Shown here piece by piece: positions 16,545 through 25,173 of a stretch of 64,000 bases of DNA. Within the stretch, counting starts at the first letter, position 1, and every line of letters starts with the position of its first letter. Source of the stretch: JASHPR01 sp963778075 (GTDB taxonomy: Bacteria > Actinomycetota > Actinomycetes > Streptosporangiales > Streptosporangiaceae); NCBI GenBank assembly GCA_963778075.1, contig CAVZTJ010000007.1, forward strand, positions 24,638 through 88,637, in the 5' to 3' direction. A program made the translations under genes and the position numbers. The notes beneath the pieces were generated by a model. The model was not told the origin of the DNA. It saw only the letters and a list, made by a program, of their open reading frames with translations, and made no database searches.

Positions 16545-17465
16545 CTAGCGGAATTGCAGACGCACCTCGAGGGCGTCGCGAAGGCCATCGCCGATCAAGT
16601 TGAAGGCGATAACAGTTATGACGATGATGAGACCGGCCGGGTAAATCTGCCACCAGTATCCATCGTAGAGATAGTTCATACCATTCGTCAGCATCCCGCC
16701 CCAGGTTGCGGCGGGAGGCGGAAGCCCGAAACCAAGGAAGCTCAAGGTCGCGAGGATCAAAATTGCGTCCGCCACCTGGAATGTTGCGTTCACCACGATA
16801 GTCGAGATCGTGTTAGGCACAATGTGCCGGATGATGACCCGGCCCGAGGAACCGCCCATAACCCGGACGGCGTCGACATACTCTCTGACCCGCAGCGACA
16901 AGGTCTCGCCACGGATCAGCCGGGCCGGCCCGACCCATGACAGTGCAGACACGACGATGATGAGCAAAATGACGGTCGGCCGGAACACGCTGGCGAGGTA
17001 AATGAATATGAACAACGCCGGGATCGCCAGCACGATGTCCACGACGCGCATCAGGATGGCGTCGGTGACACCACCCCAAAAACCGCTGATGGCACCCCAT
17101 ATGACGCCGAACGATGTGCTGATGACCGCGACAGCGAGACCGATTTCTATGGAGCTCTGGCCCGCGACCATGAGCCGGCCCAGGACGTCAAATCCCACGT
17201 AGTCCGTCCCGAGAAGATGCCGTGCTGAAGGCGCCTCGTTCAGGATCGCGGGGTTGGGCGATGTCTGATTGGTGTGATAGAGCAACGGCCCGATGAAACA
17301 AAACGCGGTAACCAGCAGCACTACTGCCACGCCCGCCAGCGCTATCTTGTTCTCATAGAGGGTGCGTACCAGGACGACCGTCGGCCGTGCGGCGGGACCC
17401 CGGCTGTCTCCGATGTCTGCTGCTGAGCCCGCATTATCGAGAGCACCTGGAATCACATTAGTCAT
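16545..17465 (-). CDS. Dipeptide/oligopeptide-type ABC permease (DppC-like)
   Basis: About 306 residues from ATG 17465, which overlaps the end of the upstream permease gene. The longer open frame to 17675 reads that gene out of frame and is rejected. There are six membrane segments. The family loop LLGTDYVGFDVLGRLMVAGQ follows the first segment, and the EAA loop VMGGSSGRVIIRHIVPNT docks the ATPase. This is the second permease subunit of the transporter that serves the fructosamine-like locus. No ATPase gene for it is encoded nearby. Confidence 0.9.
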   Translation of the reverse strand: MTNVIPGALDNAGSAADIGDSRGPAARPTVVLVRTLYENKIALAGVAVVLLVTAFCFIGPLLYHTNQTSPNPAILNEAPSARHLLGTDYVGFDVLGRLMVAGQSSIEIGLAVAVISTSFGVIWGAISGFWGGVTDAILMRVVDIVLAIPALFIFIYLASVFRPTVILLIIVVSALSWVGPARLIRGETLSLRVREYVDAVRVMGGSSGRVIIRHIVPNTISTIVVNATFQVADAILILATLSFLGFGLPPPAATWGGMLTNGMNYLYDGYWWQIYPAGLIIVITVIAFNLIGDGLRDALEVRLQFR

Positions 17466-18411
17466 ATCGCACCCGAGGGTCGAGGACAGCGTACATGACA
17501 TCGGCAAAGAGATTGCCCAGCACGGTAACGAGGCCAACAAGAATGGTGATGCCGAGCTCCACTGGGTAGTCCGATGTGGTGGCGGCGGTATAAAAACTGA
17601 GCCCAACGCCCTGGATGTTGAAGACGAACTCAATGACCACGCCGGCGGTAAGGACCCCCGGCAACGACAAGCCAACCATGGTTGTCACCGGCACCAATGA
17701 GTTCCGGAGGAGATGCTTTCTGAGTATGCGGAAGCGCGGTGCTCCCTTGGCCCGCGCCGTCCGGATGTAGTCCTGGGCGAGCGTCTCGATGGCCGCCGAG
17801 CGCATATAGCGGCTGAACAAGGCGCAGTTCACGAGCGTCAGGGCCAGTATGGGCAGCACCAGGCCGGCCGGGTTGGTGAGCATGGCGCCCAGCGTGGTCC
17901 CCTGCGACCCTTCGGCCGGCAGCAGCCGCCATGTTACTGCGAACGCCGAGATCAGCAGCAGGGCGAGCCAGTAGCTAGGCATGGAATAGAAAACGAAGGC
18001 CACAACGGTGGTGGCGTGATCGACCAGCTTATTCCGGCGGACCGCTTGCCAGACTCCCAGCGGCACTGAGATCAGTATGGACAGCACCAGCGCGACCCCC
18101 ACGATGAAAGCGTCCTTGGGGAGCTCGGCGGCGATAATCTGGCGTACCGGCTCGTTCAGCTTGTACGAGTAACCCAGGTTGCCGCGCAGGAGCTGGCCGA
18201 GATAATGAAGGTACTGCACAAATATCGGATGGTTAAGCCCGTACTGCGCGATGAAGGTGCTGACCTGCTGCCTCGTAGCCCTGGGCCCAATAATTGCCCT
18301 CGCCAGCTCGGGACCGGACGCAATCAGGTTCTGCAGGATGAACGCGATCAGGGTGACGCCCAGGACCACGATCAGTGCCTGCAGCAAGCGCCGGACCATG
18401 AAGCTAACCAC
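17458..18411 (-). CDS. Dipeptide/oligopeptide-type ABC permease (DppB-like)
   Basis: 317 residues from GTG 18411. GGGAGGT overlaps the stop codon of the lacI gene upstream, so the two are probably translationally coupled. The DppB pattern is clear: MVRRLLQALIVVLGVTLIAF at the start, GLNHPIFVQYLHYLGQLLRGNLGYS, the EAA loop RTARAKGAPRFRILRKHLLRN, and the terminal YAVLDPRVRYD. It forms the transport channel with the DppC-like protein, and probably works with the lipoprotein encoded divergently at 19858. Confidence 0.91.
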   Translation of the reverse strand: MVSFMVRRLLQALIVVLGVTLIAFILQNLIASGPELARAIIGPRATRQQVSTFIAQYGLNHPIFVQYLHYLGQLLRGNLGYSYKLNEPVRQIIAAELPKDAFIVGVALVLSILISVPLGVWQAVRRNKLVDHATTVVAFVFYSMPSYWLALLLISAFAVTWRLLPAEGSQGTTLGAMLTNPAGLVLPILALTLVNCALFSRYMRSAAIETLAQDYIRTARAKGAPRFRILRKHLLRNSLVPVTTMVGLSLPGVLTAGVVIEFVFNIQGVGLSFYTAATTSDYPVELGITILVGLVTVLGNLFADVMYAVLDPRVRYD

Positions 18412-18416
18412 AAGAC

Positions 18417-19592
18417 CTACCTCCCGGCGGGAGCCGAAGCCGCTCTGGTCCGCGCCTTGGCTGATGCGCGGCGGCGCATCGCTGGCGTCGCTGAGGTAGT
18501 CGACTCGCGCACGACCAGGCTGGTCTCCAGCAGCAGTGTCTGGGGGGGAGAGTTGTCGCCCGCCAGCCTTGCCAGCAATCGCCTGGCCGCGGTCGCGCCG
18601 ATGTCGTAAGCGGGCTGGGCAACAACAGTGACCCGCGGCCGGACGATGCGTGTCCAGTCGAGATCATCAAAGCCGAGCACTGTGCACTCGTCCGGGAAGC
18701 GGAGCCCGGAGTCCTGCACTGCTTCGAAGGCGCAGAGAGTCAGCATGCCGTCGACCGCGAGGATCGCGGTCGGGGGATCGGGCTGGGTGAGCAGTCCCGC
18801 AACTGCCGCTTCCGCCCGGTCCGCGTATCGCGCCGCCGACGACGCGCTCGCGATCAGCCGCGTCTCAACCGGCAGCCCCGCCGACCGCAGGGCGCTCAGG
18901 TAACCCACCGCCCGGGAAAGCGGAGTCTGTGCATGCACAGGGTCAGTGGCGACGGCATCAAGCTGCGCGATCGGGTCGCCCTCGGCCAGTCCCGCGGTCA
19001 GCAGCCCAATCCACTCGTGGCCCCTCTCGATCAGGTGGTTGACTGCATCCCGCGCAGCGCCCACGTTGTCGATGAGCACCGCGTCGGCCGCCAGGCCCCG
19101 AACCGAACGGTCAATCTGCACGATCGGGAGCCCGCTCGCCAGGACGGCTTCGAGATGCCGGACCTTGTCCAGCTCGGTCGGGGCGAGGAGGAGGCCGTCG
19201 ACCCGCCGCTGCAGCATCGTCTCCACAGCGCGGCGCTCGAGTCGCGGATCCTCCTCGCTGTTGGTGATGATCACGTCGTAGCCCTGGGCCCGGGCGATGT
19301 CGGTGAACCCCCGCATGGTCTGGCCAAAGAACGCGTCCGCCATATCCGCGCTCACGAAGCCGAGCGTCAGCGTGCGGCCGGTGACCATGCCCTGAGCCAG
19401 ACGGTTCGCCTGGTAGCCGAGAGCGTTGGCGTGCTTCCGGACGACCGACCGTGTTTCATCGCTCACCCGGCCGTAGCCCCCCAGCGCCCTGGCAGCGGTA
19501 GCACGCGAGACGCCGGCCGCCGCCGCGACGTCTTCGATCGTCGGCCGCCCCGGGGTCGGCTGAGAGTGCGCTCTCACGGTTGCACGGTACAC
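18417..19592 (-). CDS. LacI family transcriptional regulator
   Basis: 391 residues from GTG 19592; GTG 19577 is an alternative. The DNA-binding region reads TIEDVAAAAGVSRATAARALGGYGRVSDETR, with the hinge ANRLAQGMVTGRT, followed by a periplasmic-binding-like sensor domain (residues ~75-350). It heads an operon with dppB- and dppC-like genes and is divergent from the binding-protein/frl-like operon. Two operator-like palindromes lie between or at the starts, so it probably represses both directions until a sugar-derived effector binds. The last ~30 residues are Ala/Arg-rich and atypical. Confidence 0.92.
   Translation of the reverse strand: MYRATVRAHSQPTPGRPTIEDVAAAAGVSRATAARALGGYGRVSDETRSVVRKHANALGYQANRLAQGMVTGRTLTLGFVSADMADAFFGQTMRGFTDIARAQGYDVIITNSEEDPRLERRAVETMLQRRVDGLLLAPTELDKVRHLEAVLASGLPIVQIDRSVRGLAADAVLIDNVGAARDAVNHLIERGHEWIGLLTAGLAEGDPIAQLDAVATDPVHAQTPLSRAVGYLSALRSAGLPVETRLIASASSAARYADRAEAAVAGLLTQPDPPTAILAVDGMLTLCAFEAVQDSGLRFPDECTVLGFDDLDWTRIVRPRVTVVAQPAYDIGATAARRLLARLAGDNSPPQTLLLETSLVVRESTTSATPAMRRRASAKARTRAASAPAGR
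19561..19576. promoter_or_regulatory. LacI-type operator at lacI start
   Basis: TGAGAG-TGCG-CTCTCA is a perfect palindrome apart from its centre and overlaps the first codons of the lacI gene. This is a common position for autorepression. It shares the CGCTCTCAC half with the second site at 19814-19829. Confidence 0.6.
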
Positions 19593-19813
19593 CCGTCCGA
19601 TCAGATGGCGCTAGACGTGGTTTGTTGCAGATTGGACTCCGCCGTGGGCGCGGCGCCAGCCACACATCAGCCAGCGGGCGGAGCTGCTGACCTGCGTAAA
19701 CATCGACGATGTACCCCCGGCGGCTCTTGACCGGCTAGGTAACGATTAGTGATGTTCACCCGGCAACCCTTGACTTCATGTGCGCTCATGGGTATCTAAT
19801 CTGGTTTCAACAT

Positions 19814-19829
19814 GCGAAAGCGCTCTCAC
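19814..19829. promoter_or_regulatory. LacI-type operator before binding-protein gene
   Basis: GCGAAAGCGCTCTCAC is close to the classic LacI-family palindrome with a central CG step (GAAAGCGCTTTC type). It lies 29 bases before the ATG of the solute-binding lipoprotein gene, where it could block transcription of the whole divergent operon. Confidence 0.65.
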
Positions 19830-19857
19830 ACGAGGGTCTGGCAGACTGGAGGGCACG

Positions 19858-21699
19858 ATGCCGCGACGGTTTGGTGTCAGGGCGAAGCTCGGAGTGCTTG
19901 TTGTGGTGGTGGCTTCGCTGATCGCAGCGTGCTCGAACTCCTCATCGCCGAGCTCAACCAGCAGCTCAGGGGCCGCGCAGAGCGGGGGCAACGTGACGGT
20001 TGCCTACCTGCCCGGCACCCAGCCGGTAGACATCTTCCCAATGTTCCCGCCCGCCGACGACACCACGCAGGAGATCTTCTGGTTCGTCGAGCAGATGTGG
20101 CGCCCGCTGTACTGGTTCGGCAACACCAGTGGCGGCATGACGTTCAATCAGTCGCTGAGCCTGGCAGATCCGCCGGTGTTCTCGAACGGCAACAAGACCG
20201 TCACCATCAAGATGAAGAACTGGAAGTGGTCCGACGGCCAGCCGATCACGACCAGGGACGTCGAGTTCTGGATCAACATGCTCAAGGCGAACAAGTCGAG
20301 CTACGCGAACTACGTCCCCGGCTACCTGCCGGACAACATCGCCAGCGTGTCGTACACCTCGTCCACGACGTTCAGCATCACCTTCAAGCAGGCGTACAGC
20401 AGCAACTGGCTGCTCTACAACCAGCTCTGCCTGCTCTTCCCGATGCCGCAGCACGCCTGGGACAAGACCTCGGCCACCGGCAAGATCGGTAACTACGACC
20501 AGACCACGGCTGGCGCCAAGGCGGTCTTCGCTTACCTCAACGGCCAGGCGGGCAAGCTGTCCACCTACAACTCGGACCCGCTGTGGCAGGTCGTCGACGG
20601 CCCGTTCCACCTGAAGAGCTACGCCCCGAACAGCCAGGTCGTCCTGGCCGCGAACAAGCATTACTCGGGACCGGACAAGCCGAAGCTCTCGACGGTGACG
20701 TTCCTCAACTTCACCAGCGACACGTCCGAGTACAACGAGCTGCTGAGCGGCAACATCGACTACGGCTACATACCGTTCAACGACCTGTCCTCAAAGTCCC
20801 GGGTGGCGGGCAACGGGTATTCGATCGTGCCGTGGACGCAGGCAGGAATGAACTACGCCACCTTCAACTACACGAACCCGACGACTGGCCCGCTGTTCTC
20901 GCAGCTTTACATCCGGGAGGCTGTCCAGGAGGTAACCGACCAGAACACTATGGTCAAGGCCGCGCTTGGCGGTGCCGGAGTTCCTACCTATGGCGCCGTC
21001 CCGGATTACACGCCGCAGCCGGAGATCAACGGCACTCCGCTTGCCGACAAGAGCGCAAACCAGCCTGCCTATCCGTTCAGCGTCAGCTCGGCCATCAGTC
21101 TGCTGAAGTCTCATGGGTGGAGCGTGACGCCGGGGGGCACGGACAAATGCGTAAAGCCAGGTACGGGGTCGACCGAGTGCGGCGCCGGGATCAAGCTTGA
21201 CCAGCCGTTCTCATTCAACTTCGAGTACCCGACGGGTGTTGTTCAGGAGTCGGTTGAGGCCCAGCTCCTGCAGGGCGATGCGAAGAAGGCCGGTATCACG
21301 ATCTCGCTGAGCCCGGTTCCTGACTCGGTCGCCTTCTCCAGGACGGTCTGCACGAAGGGCCAGTCATGCCCGTGGCAGTCCGTCTATGCCTACTTGGGTG
21401 GCTGGCAGTATGGCGTTCCGATCAACTACCCGATCGGCAATGTCATCTTCGAGTGCGGCGGGCCGTACATCGGCGGCTACTGCTCCCCGACCCTGGACAA
21501 CCTCATGGTCAGCGCCGAGAAGTCCGAGAGCATCTCGGCCCTGTACTCCTACGAGAAGTTCCTGAACACCAACAACCCGGTCTGGTGGCTGCCGCTGCAG
21601 CCGTATCAGTTCTCGGCCATCAAGAACAACCTGAAGGGAACGACGGGGCAGAACGTCGGCTTCTGGGTTACGCCGGAGTACTGGTACCTGACCAAGTAG
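19858..21699 (+). CDS. Family 5 solute-binding lipoprotein of ABC transporter
   Basis: 613 residues from ATG 19858, preceded by GGAGGG. A signal peptide (VRAKLGVLVVVVASLIAAC) ends in a lipobox with Cys about 27, followed by a Ser-rich linker. The body matches family 5 extracellular solute-binding proteins (DppA/OppA type): WKWSDGQPITTRDVEFWI, VDGPFHLKSY, and a terminal YWYLTK. Proteins of this family bind peptides, but also opines and sugars. The downstream frl-like genes suggest a glycated amino acid or similar ligand, which is inference. A hairpin separates it from the next gene, so it may be expressed more strongly than the enzymes. Confidence 0.92.
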   Translation: MPRRFGVRAKLGVLVVVVASLIAACSNSSSPSSTSSSGAAQSGGNVTVAYLPGTQPVDIFPMFPPADDTTQEIFWFVEQMWRPLYWFGNTSGGMTFNQSLSLADPPVFSNGNKTVTIKMKNWKWSDGQPITTRDVEFWINMLKANKSSYANYVPGYLPDNIASVSYTSSTTFSITFKQAYSSNWLLYNQLCLLFPMPQHAWDKTSATGKIGNYDQTTAGAKAVFAYLNGQAGKLSTYNSDPLWQVVDGPFHLKSYAPNSQVVLAANKHYSGPDKPKLSTVTFLNFTSDTSEYNELLSGNIDYGYIPFNDLSSKSRVAGNGYSIVPWTQAGMNYATFNYTNPTTGPLFSQLYIREAVQEVTDQNTMVKAALGGAGVPTYGAVPDYTPQPEINGTPLADKSANQPAYPFSVSSAISLLKSHGWSVTPGGTDKCVKPGTGSTECGAGIKLDQPFSFNFEYPTGVVQESVEAQLLQGDAKKAGITISLSPVPDSVAFSRTVCTKGQSCPWQSVYAYLGGWQYGVPINYPIGNVIFECGGPYIGGYCSPTLDNLMVSAEKSESISALYSYEKFLNTNNPVWWLPLQPYQFSAIKNNLKGTTGQNVGFWVTPEYWYLTK

Positions 21700-21705
21700 A
21701 GGTAT

Positions 21706-21739
21706 GGACCGGAGGGCCTGTCCGCTGGTCCTCCGGTCC
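21706..21739 (+). terminator. Hairpin between binding protein and FrlB-like gene
   Basis: Perfect 10-base stem, GGACCGGAGG (21706-21715) with CCTCCGGTCC (21730-21739), followed by TT. The downstream gene lies in the same operon, so this is more likely a partial terminator or an RNA-stabilising stem that raises binding-protein expression over the enzymes. Confidence 0.6.
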
Positions 21740-21802
21740 TTAGGCTGCACGTGACAGATTCGCATCGCCAAAGCGCGTCCGACCGACGACAGGAGTAAAA
21801 GC

Positions 21803-22828
21803 GTGGCCCTTGCAAGTCTCCCCGAGGACCTGGCCGCAACCATCGAGGTGGCGCTGGCGGAACGCAATCGCGTCGCAGCGGTAGTCAGCGAGGCGGTCGG
21901 CGACGGCCTGAGCGACCTCTGGTTCGTCGGGGCAGGTGGGTCGCATTTTACGAGTTCGCCGGTCGGCGCCCTCATGGACGCCAAGGGCACGTCGGTGCCC
22001 ACCTTCCGGGTGAACTCCAACGAGTTCGTCTATGACACGCCCGCCCGGCTGGGGCCCGGGTCGCTGGTCGTCGTCACGTCGCACAATGGCACGACTCCCG
22101 AAACAATCCAGGCAATTGAGACCGCCCGCTCGAACGGCGTCCGGGCGGTGCTCGCGATATCCAGGGATCCGGAGAGCCCGCTCGCGGCAAAGGCTGACGA
22201 GGCCTTCATCTATGGCAGCAAGCACGTCGTAAGCGAGCCCACGCAGATATTCCTCGCCCAGATCGGGCACTCGGTCCTGGCAGCCACCGGCGACCAGACA
22301 CCGGCCGAACGCGACGAAGCGCTCGATGCGTATGCTGGCCTGAACGAAGCTATCGTCAGCGCGGTCGCCGAGTCGGACGACAACTTCGCCGCCCTGGCTG
22401 CCGCGCTCGCCGCTCAGCCGATCATTTACGTTCTTGGCGCTGGGCCGAGTGAGGATATCGCGCGCACTCTGTCCATGTGCTATCTGCAGGAAATGCAGTG
22501 GATTCACTCGGCCGCTTATAACGCCGGGGATTTCTTCCATGGCGCCTTTGAGATCGTCACCGAGCAGACCCCGGTCATCTTGTACCTTGGCGAAGACAGG
22601 TCACGCCCCATAGCCGAGCGGACGCGGGCGTTCATCCAGAAGTACACGCGTCAGGCTTGGCTGGTCGATCTGCAGGATCTGGCCTTGCCCGGTATCCCGA
22701 AGGGTTACCGGGCCGAGGTAGGAGAGCTCGTGCTGGGGGCGCTTACCTCGCGCATCGCCCAGCACTTCGAGGCCACCACAGGACACAGCTTGACCGAGAG
22801 GCGATACATGTTCAAAGTTCAGTACTGA
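21803..22828 (+). CDS. SIS-domain sugar isomerase, FrlB-like (fructosamine-6-phosphate deglycase family)
   Basis: 341 residues from GTG 21803, with AGGAG (21791-21795). It has two SIS domains: FVGAGGSHFTSSPVGAL and VVVTSHNGTTPETIQAI in the first, YVLGAGPSEDIARTLSM in the second. The FrlB-type active-site segment is MQWIHS..GDFFHGAFEIV, and the C-terminus ends RRYMFKVQY. FrlB enzymes split 6-phosphorylated fructosamines into glucose 6-phosphate and an amino acid. The adjacent FrlD-like kinase supports this role. GlmS-like and AgaS-like functions are less likely because no amidotransferase domain is present. The exact substrate is inferred. Confidence 0.82.
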   Translation: MALASLPEDLAATIEVALAERNRVAAVVSEAVGDGLSDLWFVGAGGSHFTSSPVGALMDAKGTSVPTFRVNSNEFVYDTPARLGPGSLVVVTSHNGTTPETIQAIETARSNGVRAVLAISRDPESPLAAKADEAFIYGSKHVVSEPTQIFLAQIGHSVLAATGDQTPAERDEALDAYAGLNEAIVSAVAESDDNFAALAAALAAQPIIYVLGAGPSEDIARTLSMCYLQEMQWIHSAAYNAGDFFHGAFEIVTEQTPVILYLGEDRSRPIAERTRAFIQKYTRQAWLVDLQDLALPGIPKGYRAEVGELVLGALTSRIAQHFEATTGHSLTERRYMFKVQY

Positions 22829-23664
22829 TGTCTCTTGTCTGCGCGGGCGACAATGTGGTGGATGTCTACCAGGGGACCGGCAAGGCGTATCCGGGTGGGA
22901 ACGCTCTCAACGTGTCCGTCGCGGCACGCCGCTCCGGCCTGACGTCGGCTTACCTTGGCGCCGTCGGCGACGACGAAGCGGGCCGCCGGCTGATCGCCGC
23001 GCTCACCGCCGAGGCGGTAGACACCGACAGGCTGCGGGTGCTGCCAGGGAGCACCGCCTGGTGCGGGGTTCAGGTGGTAGACGGAGACCGGGAGTTTCTC
23101 GACGCGGACCTTGGCGTCTCGATGTTCGACCTGTCAGCCGACGACCTTGCCTACGTCGTCGGCTTCGACGCCCTTCACACCGGCGACAATTCCGGCTTCG
23201 AGGCACAGCTTGCCGATATCGCAGCAGCGACGAAGGTGTCGTTCGACTTCGGCAGCCGGCCATGGAGCTACGTGGACGAGCTGATCGGCCACGTCTGGTG
23301 TGCATGCTTTTCCGGGGGTCACCTGACGCCGGAGGCAGCGATCGCGCTCGCCGACCAGGCGACGGCCCGGGGGCCGGCCGCGGTGCTCGTATCGGAAGGC
23401 TCCCGCGGCGCGCGACTGGTGATCGACGGCGTCCACGTCGCCGTCGCGTCGCAGGCCACCTCCCTGACCGACAGCCTCGGCGCAGGCGACGCCCTGATCG
23501 GGGGCGTGCTGAGCGGCCTGCTACGCAATTACACCCCGCTGGACGCGCTGAAGGCGGGAACTGCTCTGGCGGCCCAGGCCGTCAGCCACTACGGCGCATT
23601 TGGCTATGGCTTCGATCCGGCGTCAGCTGGCCTGGGGAACGGACTTACTGATGCTCAACTTTGA
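22828..23664 (+). CDS. PfkB family kinase, FrlD-like (fructosamine 6-kinase)
   Basis: 278 residues. ATG 22828 overlaps the upstream stop (TGATG). The start, AGDNVVDVYQGTGKAYPGGNALNV, resembles FrlD with its GDN-VD-Y and GGNA-NV pattern. The catalytic loop is TDSLGAGDALIGG, with the base Asp at its end. The protein would phosphorylate the sugar part of an imported fructosamine at O6, making the substrate of the SIS enzymes on both sides. Slightly short for the ribokinase family, but FrlD proteins are about 260 residues. Confidence 0.84.
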   Translation: MSLVCAGDNVVDVYQGTGKAYPGGNALNVSVAARRSGLTSAYLGAVGDDEAGRRLIAALTAEAVDTDRLRVLPGSTAWCGVQVVDGDREFLDADLGVSMFDLSADDLAYVVGFDALHTGDNSGFEAQLADIAAATKVSFDFGSRPWSYVDELIGHVWCACFSGGHLTPEAAIALADQATARGPAAVLVSEGSRGARLVIDGVHVAVASQATSLTDSLGAGDALIGGVLSGLLRNYTPLDALKAGTALAAQAVSHYGAFGYGFDPASAGLGNGLTDAQL

Positions 23665-24664
23665 CGAGGCCCGTTTTCTGCGCATCCAGTCTGGCGCGGC
23701 AGGTCTTGCTGACGGACTGTCCGAGGCCGTGACGGCGCGCCTGGCGGCCGGTGCGCGCAACGTCTTCTTCCTCGGCTCCGGCGGGGCCGGCATCCTCATG
23801 TACCCGGCGGCATCGCTGCTGCAGGCCCGGTCACGGTTTGGCGCCTTCACCGACTGGGCAGCGCAGATCGTCCAGACGGGCTCGGCGCACCTGGGGCCGC
23901 ACTCCATGGTGGTGATCCCCTCGCTGTCCGGTAGCACCGCCGAGAGCCTTGCGGTGCTGGAGTACGCCAAGCAGGCCGGCGCGACGGTGATCACGCTTAC
24001 CGGGAGGCAGGACTCCCCGCTGGCCCGCAAGGCCGATTACAACTTCAGCAACGAGGCGGCCGACGACACCTCCAGCGAGTCCTTCTATCTCCAGTCGCTC
24101 ATCATCGCCCTGGCGATCATGCGGCAGCTCGGTGAGTACGACGGTTACGACGCGACGATCGATCAGCTGCGGCAGCTGCCACAGCTGTTGGTCGGGGTCA
24201 AGCGGGCCGCTGAGGAGCGCGCCGTGCAGCTCGCGGAAGCGATCGCGGCCCGGCCTTACCACATCGTCACGGGCGCTGGAGCGGCGTGGCCGGAGGCCTT
24301 CTATTACGGCATGTGCATCCTGGAAGAGATGCAGTGGATCCGCGCCCGCCCGGTGCACGCGGCCGACTTCTTCCACGGCACGCTGGAACTCATCGATGAC
24401 GGCGTCAGCGTCTTGCTGCTCAAGGGAGAGGACGCCGCCAGGCCGCTGGCCGAGCGAGTCGAAGCGTTCGTGCCGCGCTACGGCGGTGTGCTGACCGTGC
24501 TCGACTCCGCCGACTACGAGCTGCCCGGCATCGGCGCGGAGGTGCGGGCGCTGATCTCCCCGGTCGTGCTGGCGACCGTGCTCGAGCGGGTGGACGCCCA
24601 TCTGGAGGAGATCACCGGACATCCGCTGACCATGCGGCGCTACTACAAGCGGGTCGAATACTGA
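23651..24664 (+). CDS. Second SIS-domain FrlB-like protein
   Basis: 337 residues from ATG 23651, overlapping the kinase gene by 14 bases. SIS motifs are FFLGSGGAGILMYPAAS, VVIPSLSGSTAESLAVL and IVTGAGAAWPEAFYYGM. The active-site block MQWIRA..AADFFHGTLELI and the end RRYYKRVEY parallel the first FrlB-like protein, although overall sequence has diverged. Two deglycase-like enzymes around one kinase may act on different amino acid adducts or form a heteromer. The sequence cannot tell which. Confidence 0.82.
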   Translation: MLNFDEARFLRIQSGAAGLADGLSEAVTARLAAGARNVFFLGSGGAGILMYPAASLLQARSRFGAFTDWAAQIVQTGSAHLGPHSMVVIPSLSGSTAESLAVLEYAKQAGATVITLTGRQDSPLARKADYNFSNEAADDTSSESFYLQSLIIALAIMRQLGEYDGYDATIDQLRQLPQLLVGVKRAAEERAVQLAEAIAARPYHIVTGAGAAWPEAFYYGMCILEEMQWIRARPVHAADFFHGTLELIDDGVSVLLLKGEDAARPLAERVEAFVPRYGGVLTVLDSADYELPGIGAEVRALISPVVLATVLERVDAHLEEITGHPLTMRRYYKRVEY

Positions 24665-24682
24665 GCACGTAACGGATGCCGA

Positions 24683-24701
24683 GCCGATCGCCGCGATCGG
24701 C
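24683..24701 (+). terminator. Short hairpin after second FrlB-like gene
   Basis: GCCGATCG-CCG-CGATCGGC is a perfect eight-base stem with a three-base loop, 19 bases after the stop codon. There is no T run, so it may only attenuate read-through into the deaminase gene 17 bases further on. Confidence 0.4.
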
Positions 24702-24717
24702 GGCTTAACATGTCACG

Positions 24718-25173
24718 GTGGCTGAGCAAGACGCCGACCGCCGGTTCCTGGACGCGGCGATCGAGGAAGCACGGACCGGGCTGGCCGAGGGCGGCGTTCC
24801 CATCGGGGCGGCGCTGGTCGTGGACGGCGAGATCGTAGCGACCGGGCGCAACCGGCGGGTCCAGATGGGCAGCGTCATCCGGCACGGCGAGACCGACTGC
24901 ATGGAGAATGCCGGCCGCCTGCCAGCATCGACGTACGCCAGGGCGACGATGTACACCACGCTGTCGCCCTGCCCGATGTGCTCGGGCACGATCCTGCTTT
25001 ACGGAATCCCGCGGGTCGTGCTCGGCGAGAACCGCACGTTCATGGGCGCGGAGGACCATCTCCGGGCGCACGGCGTTGAAGTGGTCAACCTCCATTCAGC
25101 GGAGTGCGCGGCCCTGATGCGCGAGTTCATCGACGCTCAGCCGGACATCTGGAACGAGGACATCGGCCGGTAA
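24718..25173 (+). CDS. Cytosine deaminase-like enzyme, fungal FCY1 type
   Basis: 151 residues from GTG 24718. It is a small zinc deaminase with H56-x-E58 (RHGETDCMENAGRL) and C85-x-x-C88 (SPCPMCSG). The segments TLYGIPRVV-like (LLYGIPRVVLGENRTF) and the end FIDAQPDIWNEDIG follow yeast cytosine deaminase very closely and differ from the bacterial CodA barrel. It would convert cytosine to uracil, or act on a related ring such as creatinine or a pterin. Its stop overlaps the cobK start (TAATG), so it is co-translated with a cobalamin gene, with no obvious metabolic link. Confidence 0.85.
   Translation: MAEQDADRRFLDAAIEEARTGLAEGGVPIGAALVVDGEIVATGRNRRVQMGSVIRHGETDCMENAGRLPASTYARATMYTTLSPCPMCSGTILLYGIPRVVLGENRTFMGAEDHLRAHGVEVVNLHSAECAALMREFIDAQPDIWNEDIGR

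Noticed and set aside
17466..17675. 70-residue N-terminal extension of the DppC-like permease
   Set aside because: It reads the DppB-like gene out of frame; ATG 17465 overlaps that gene's stop in the usual way.
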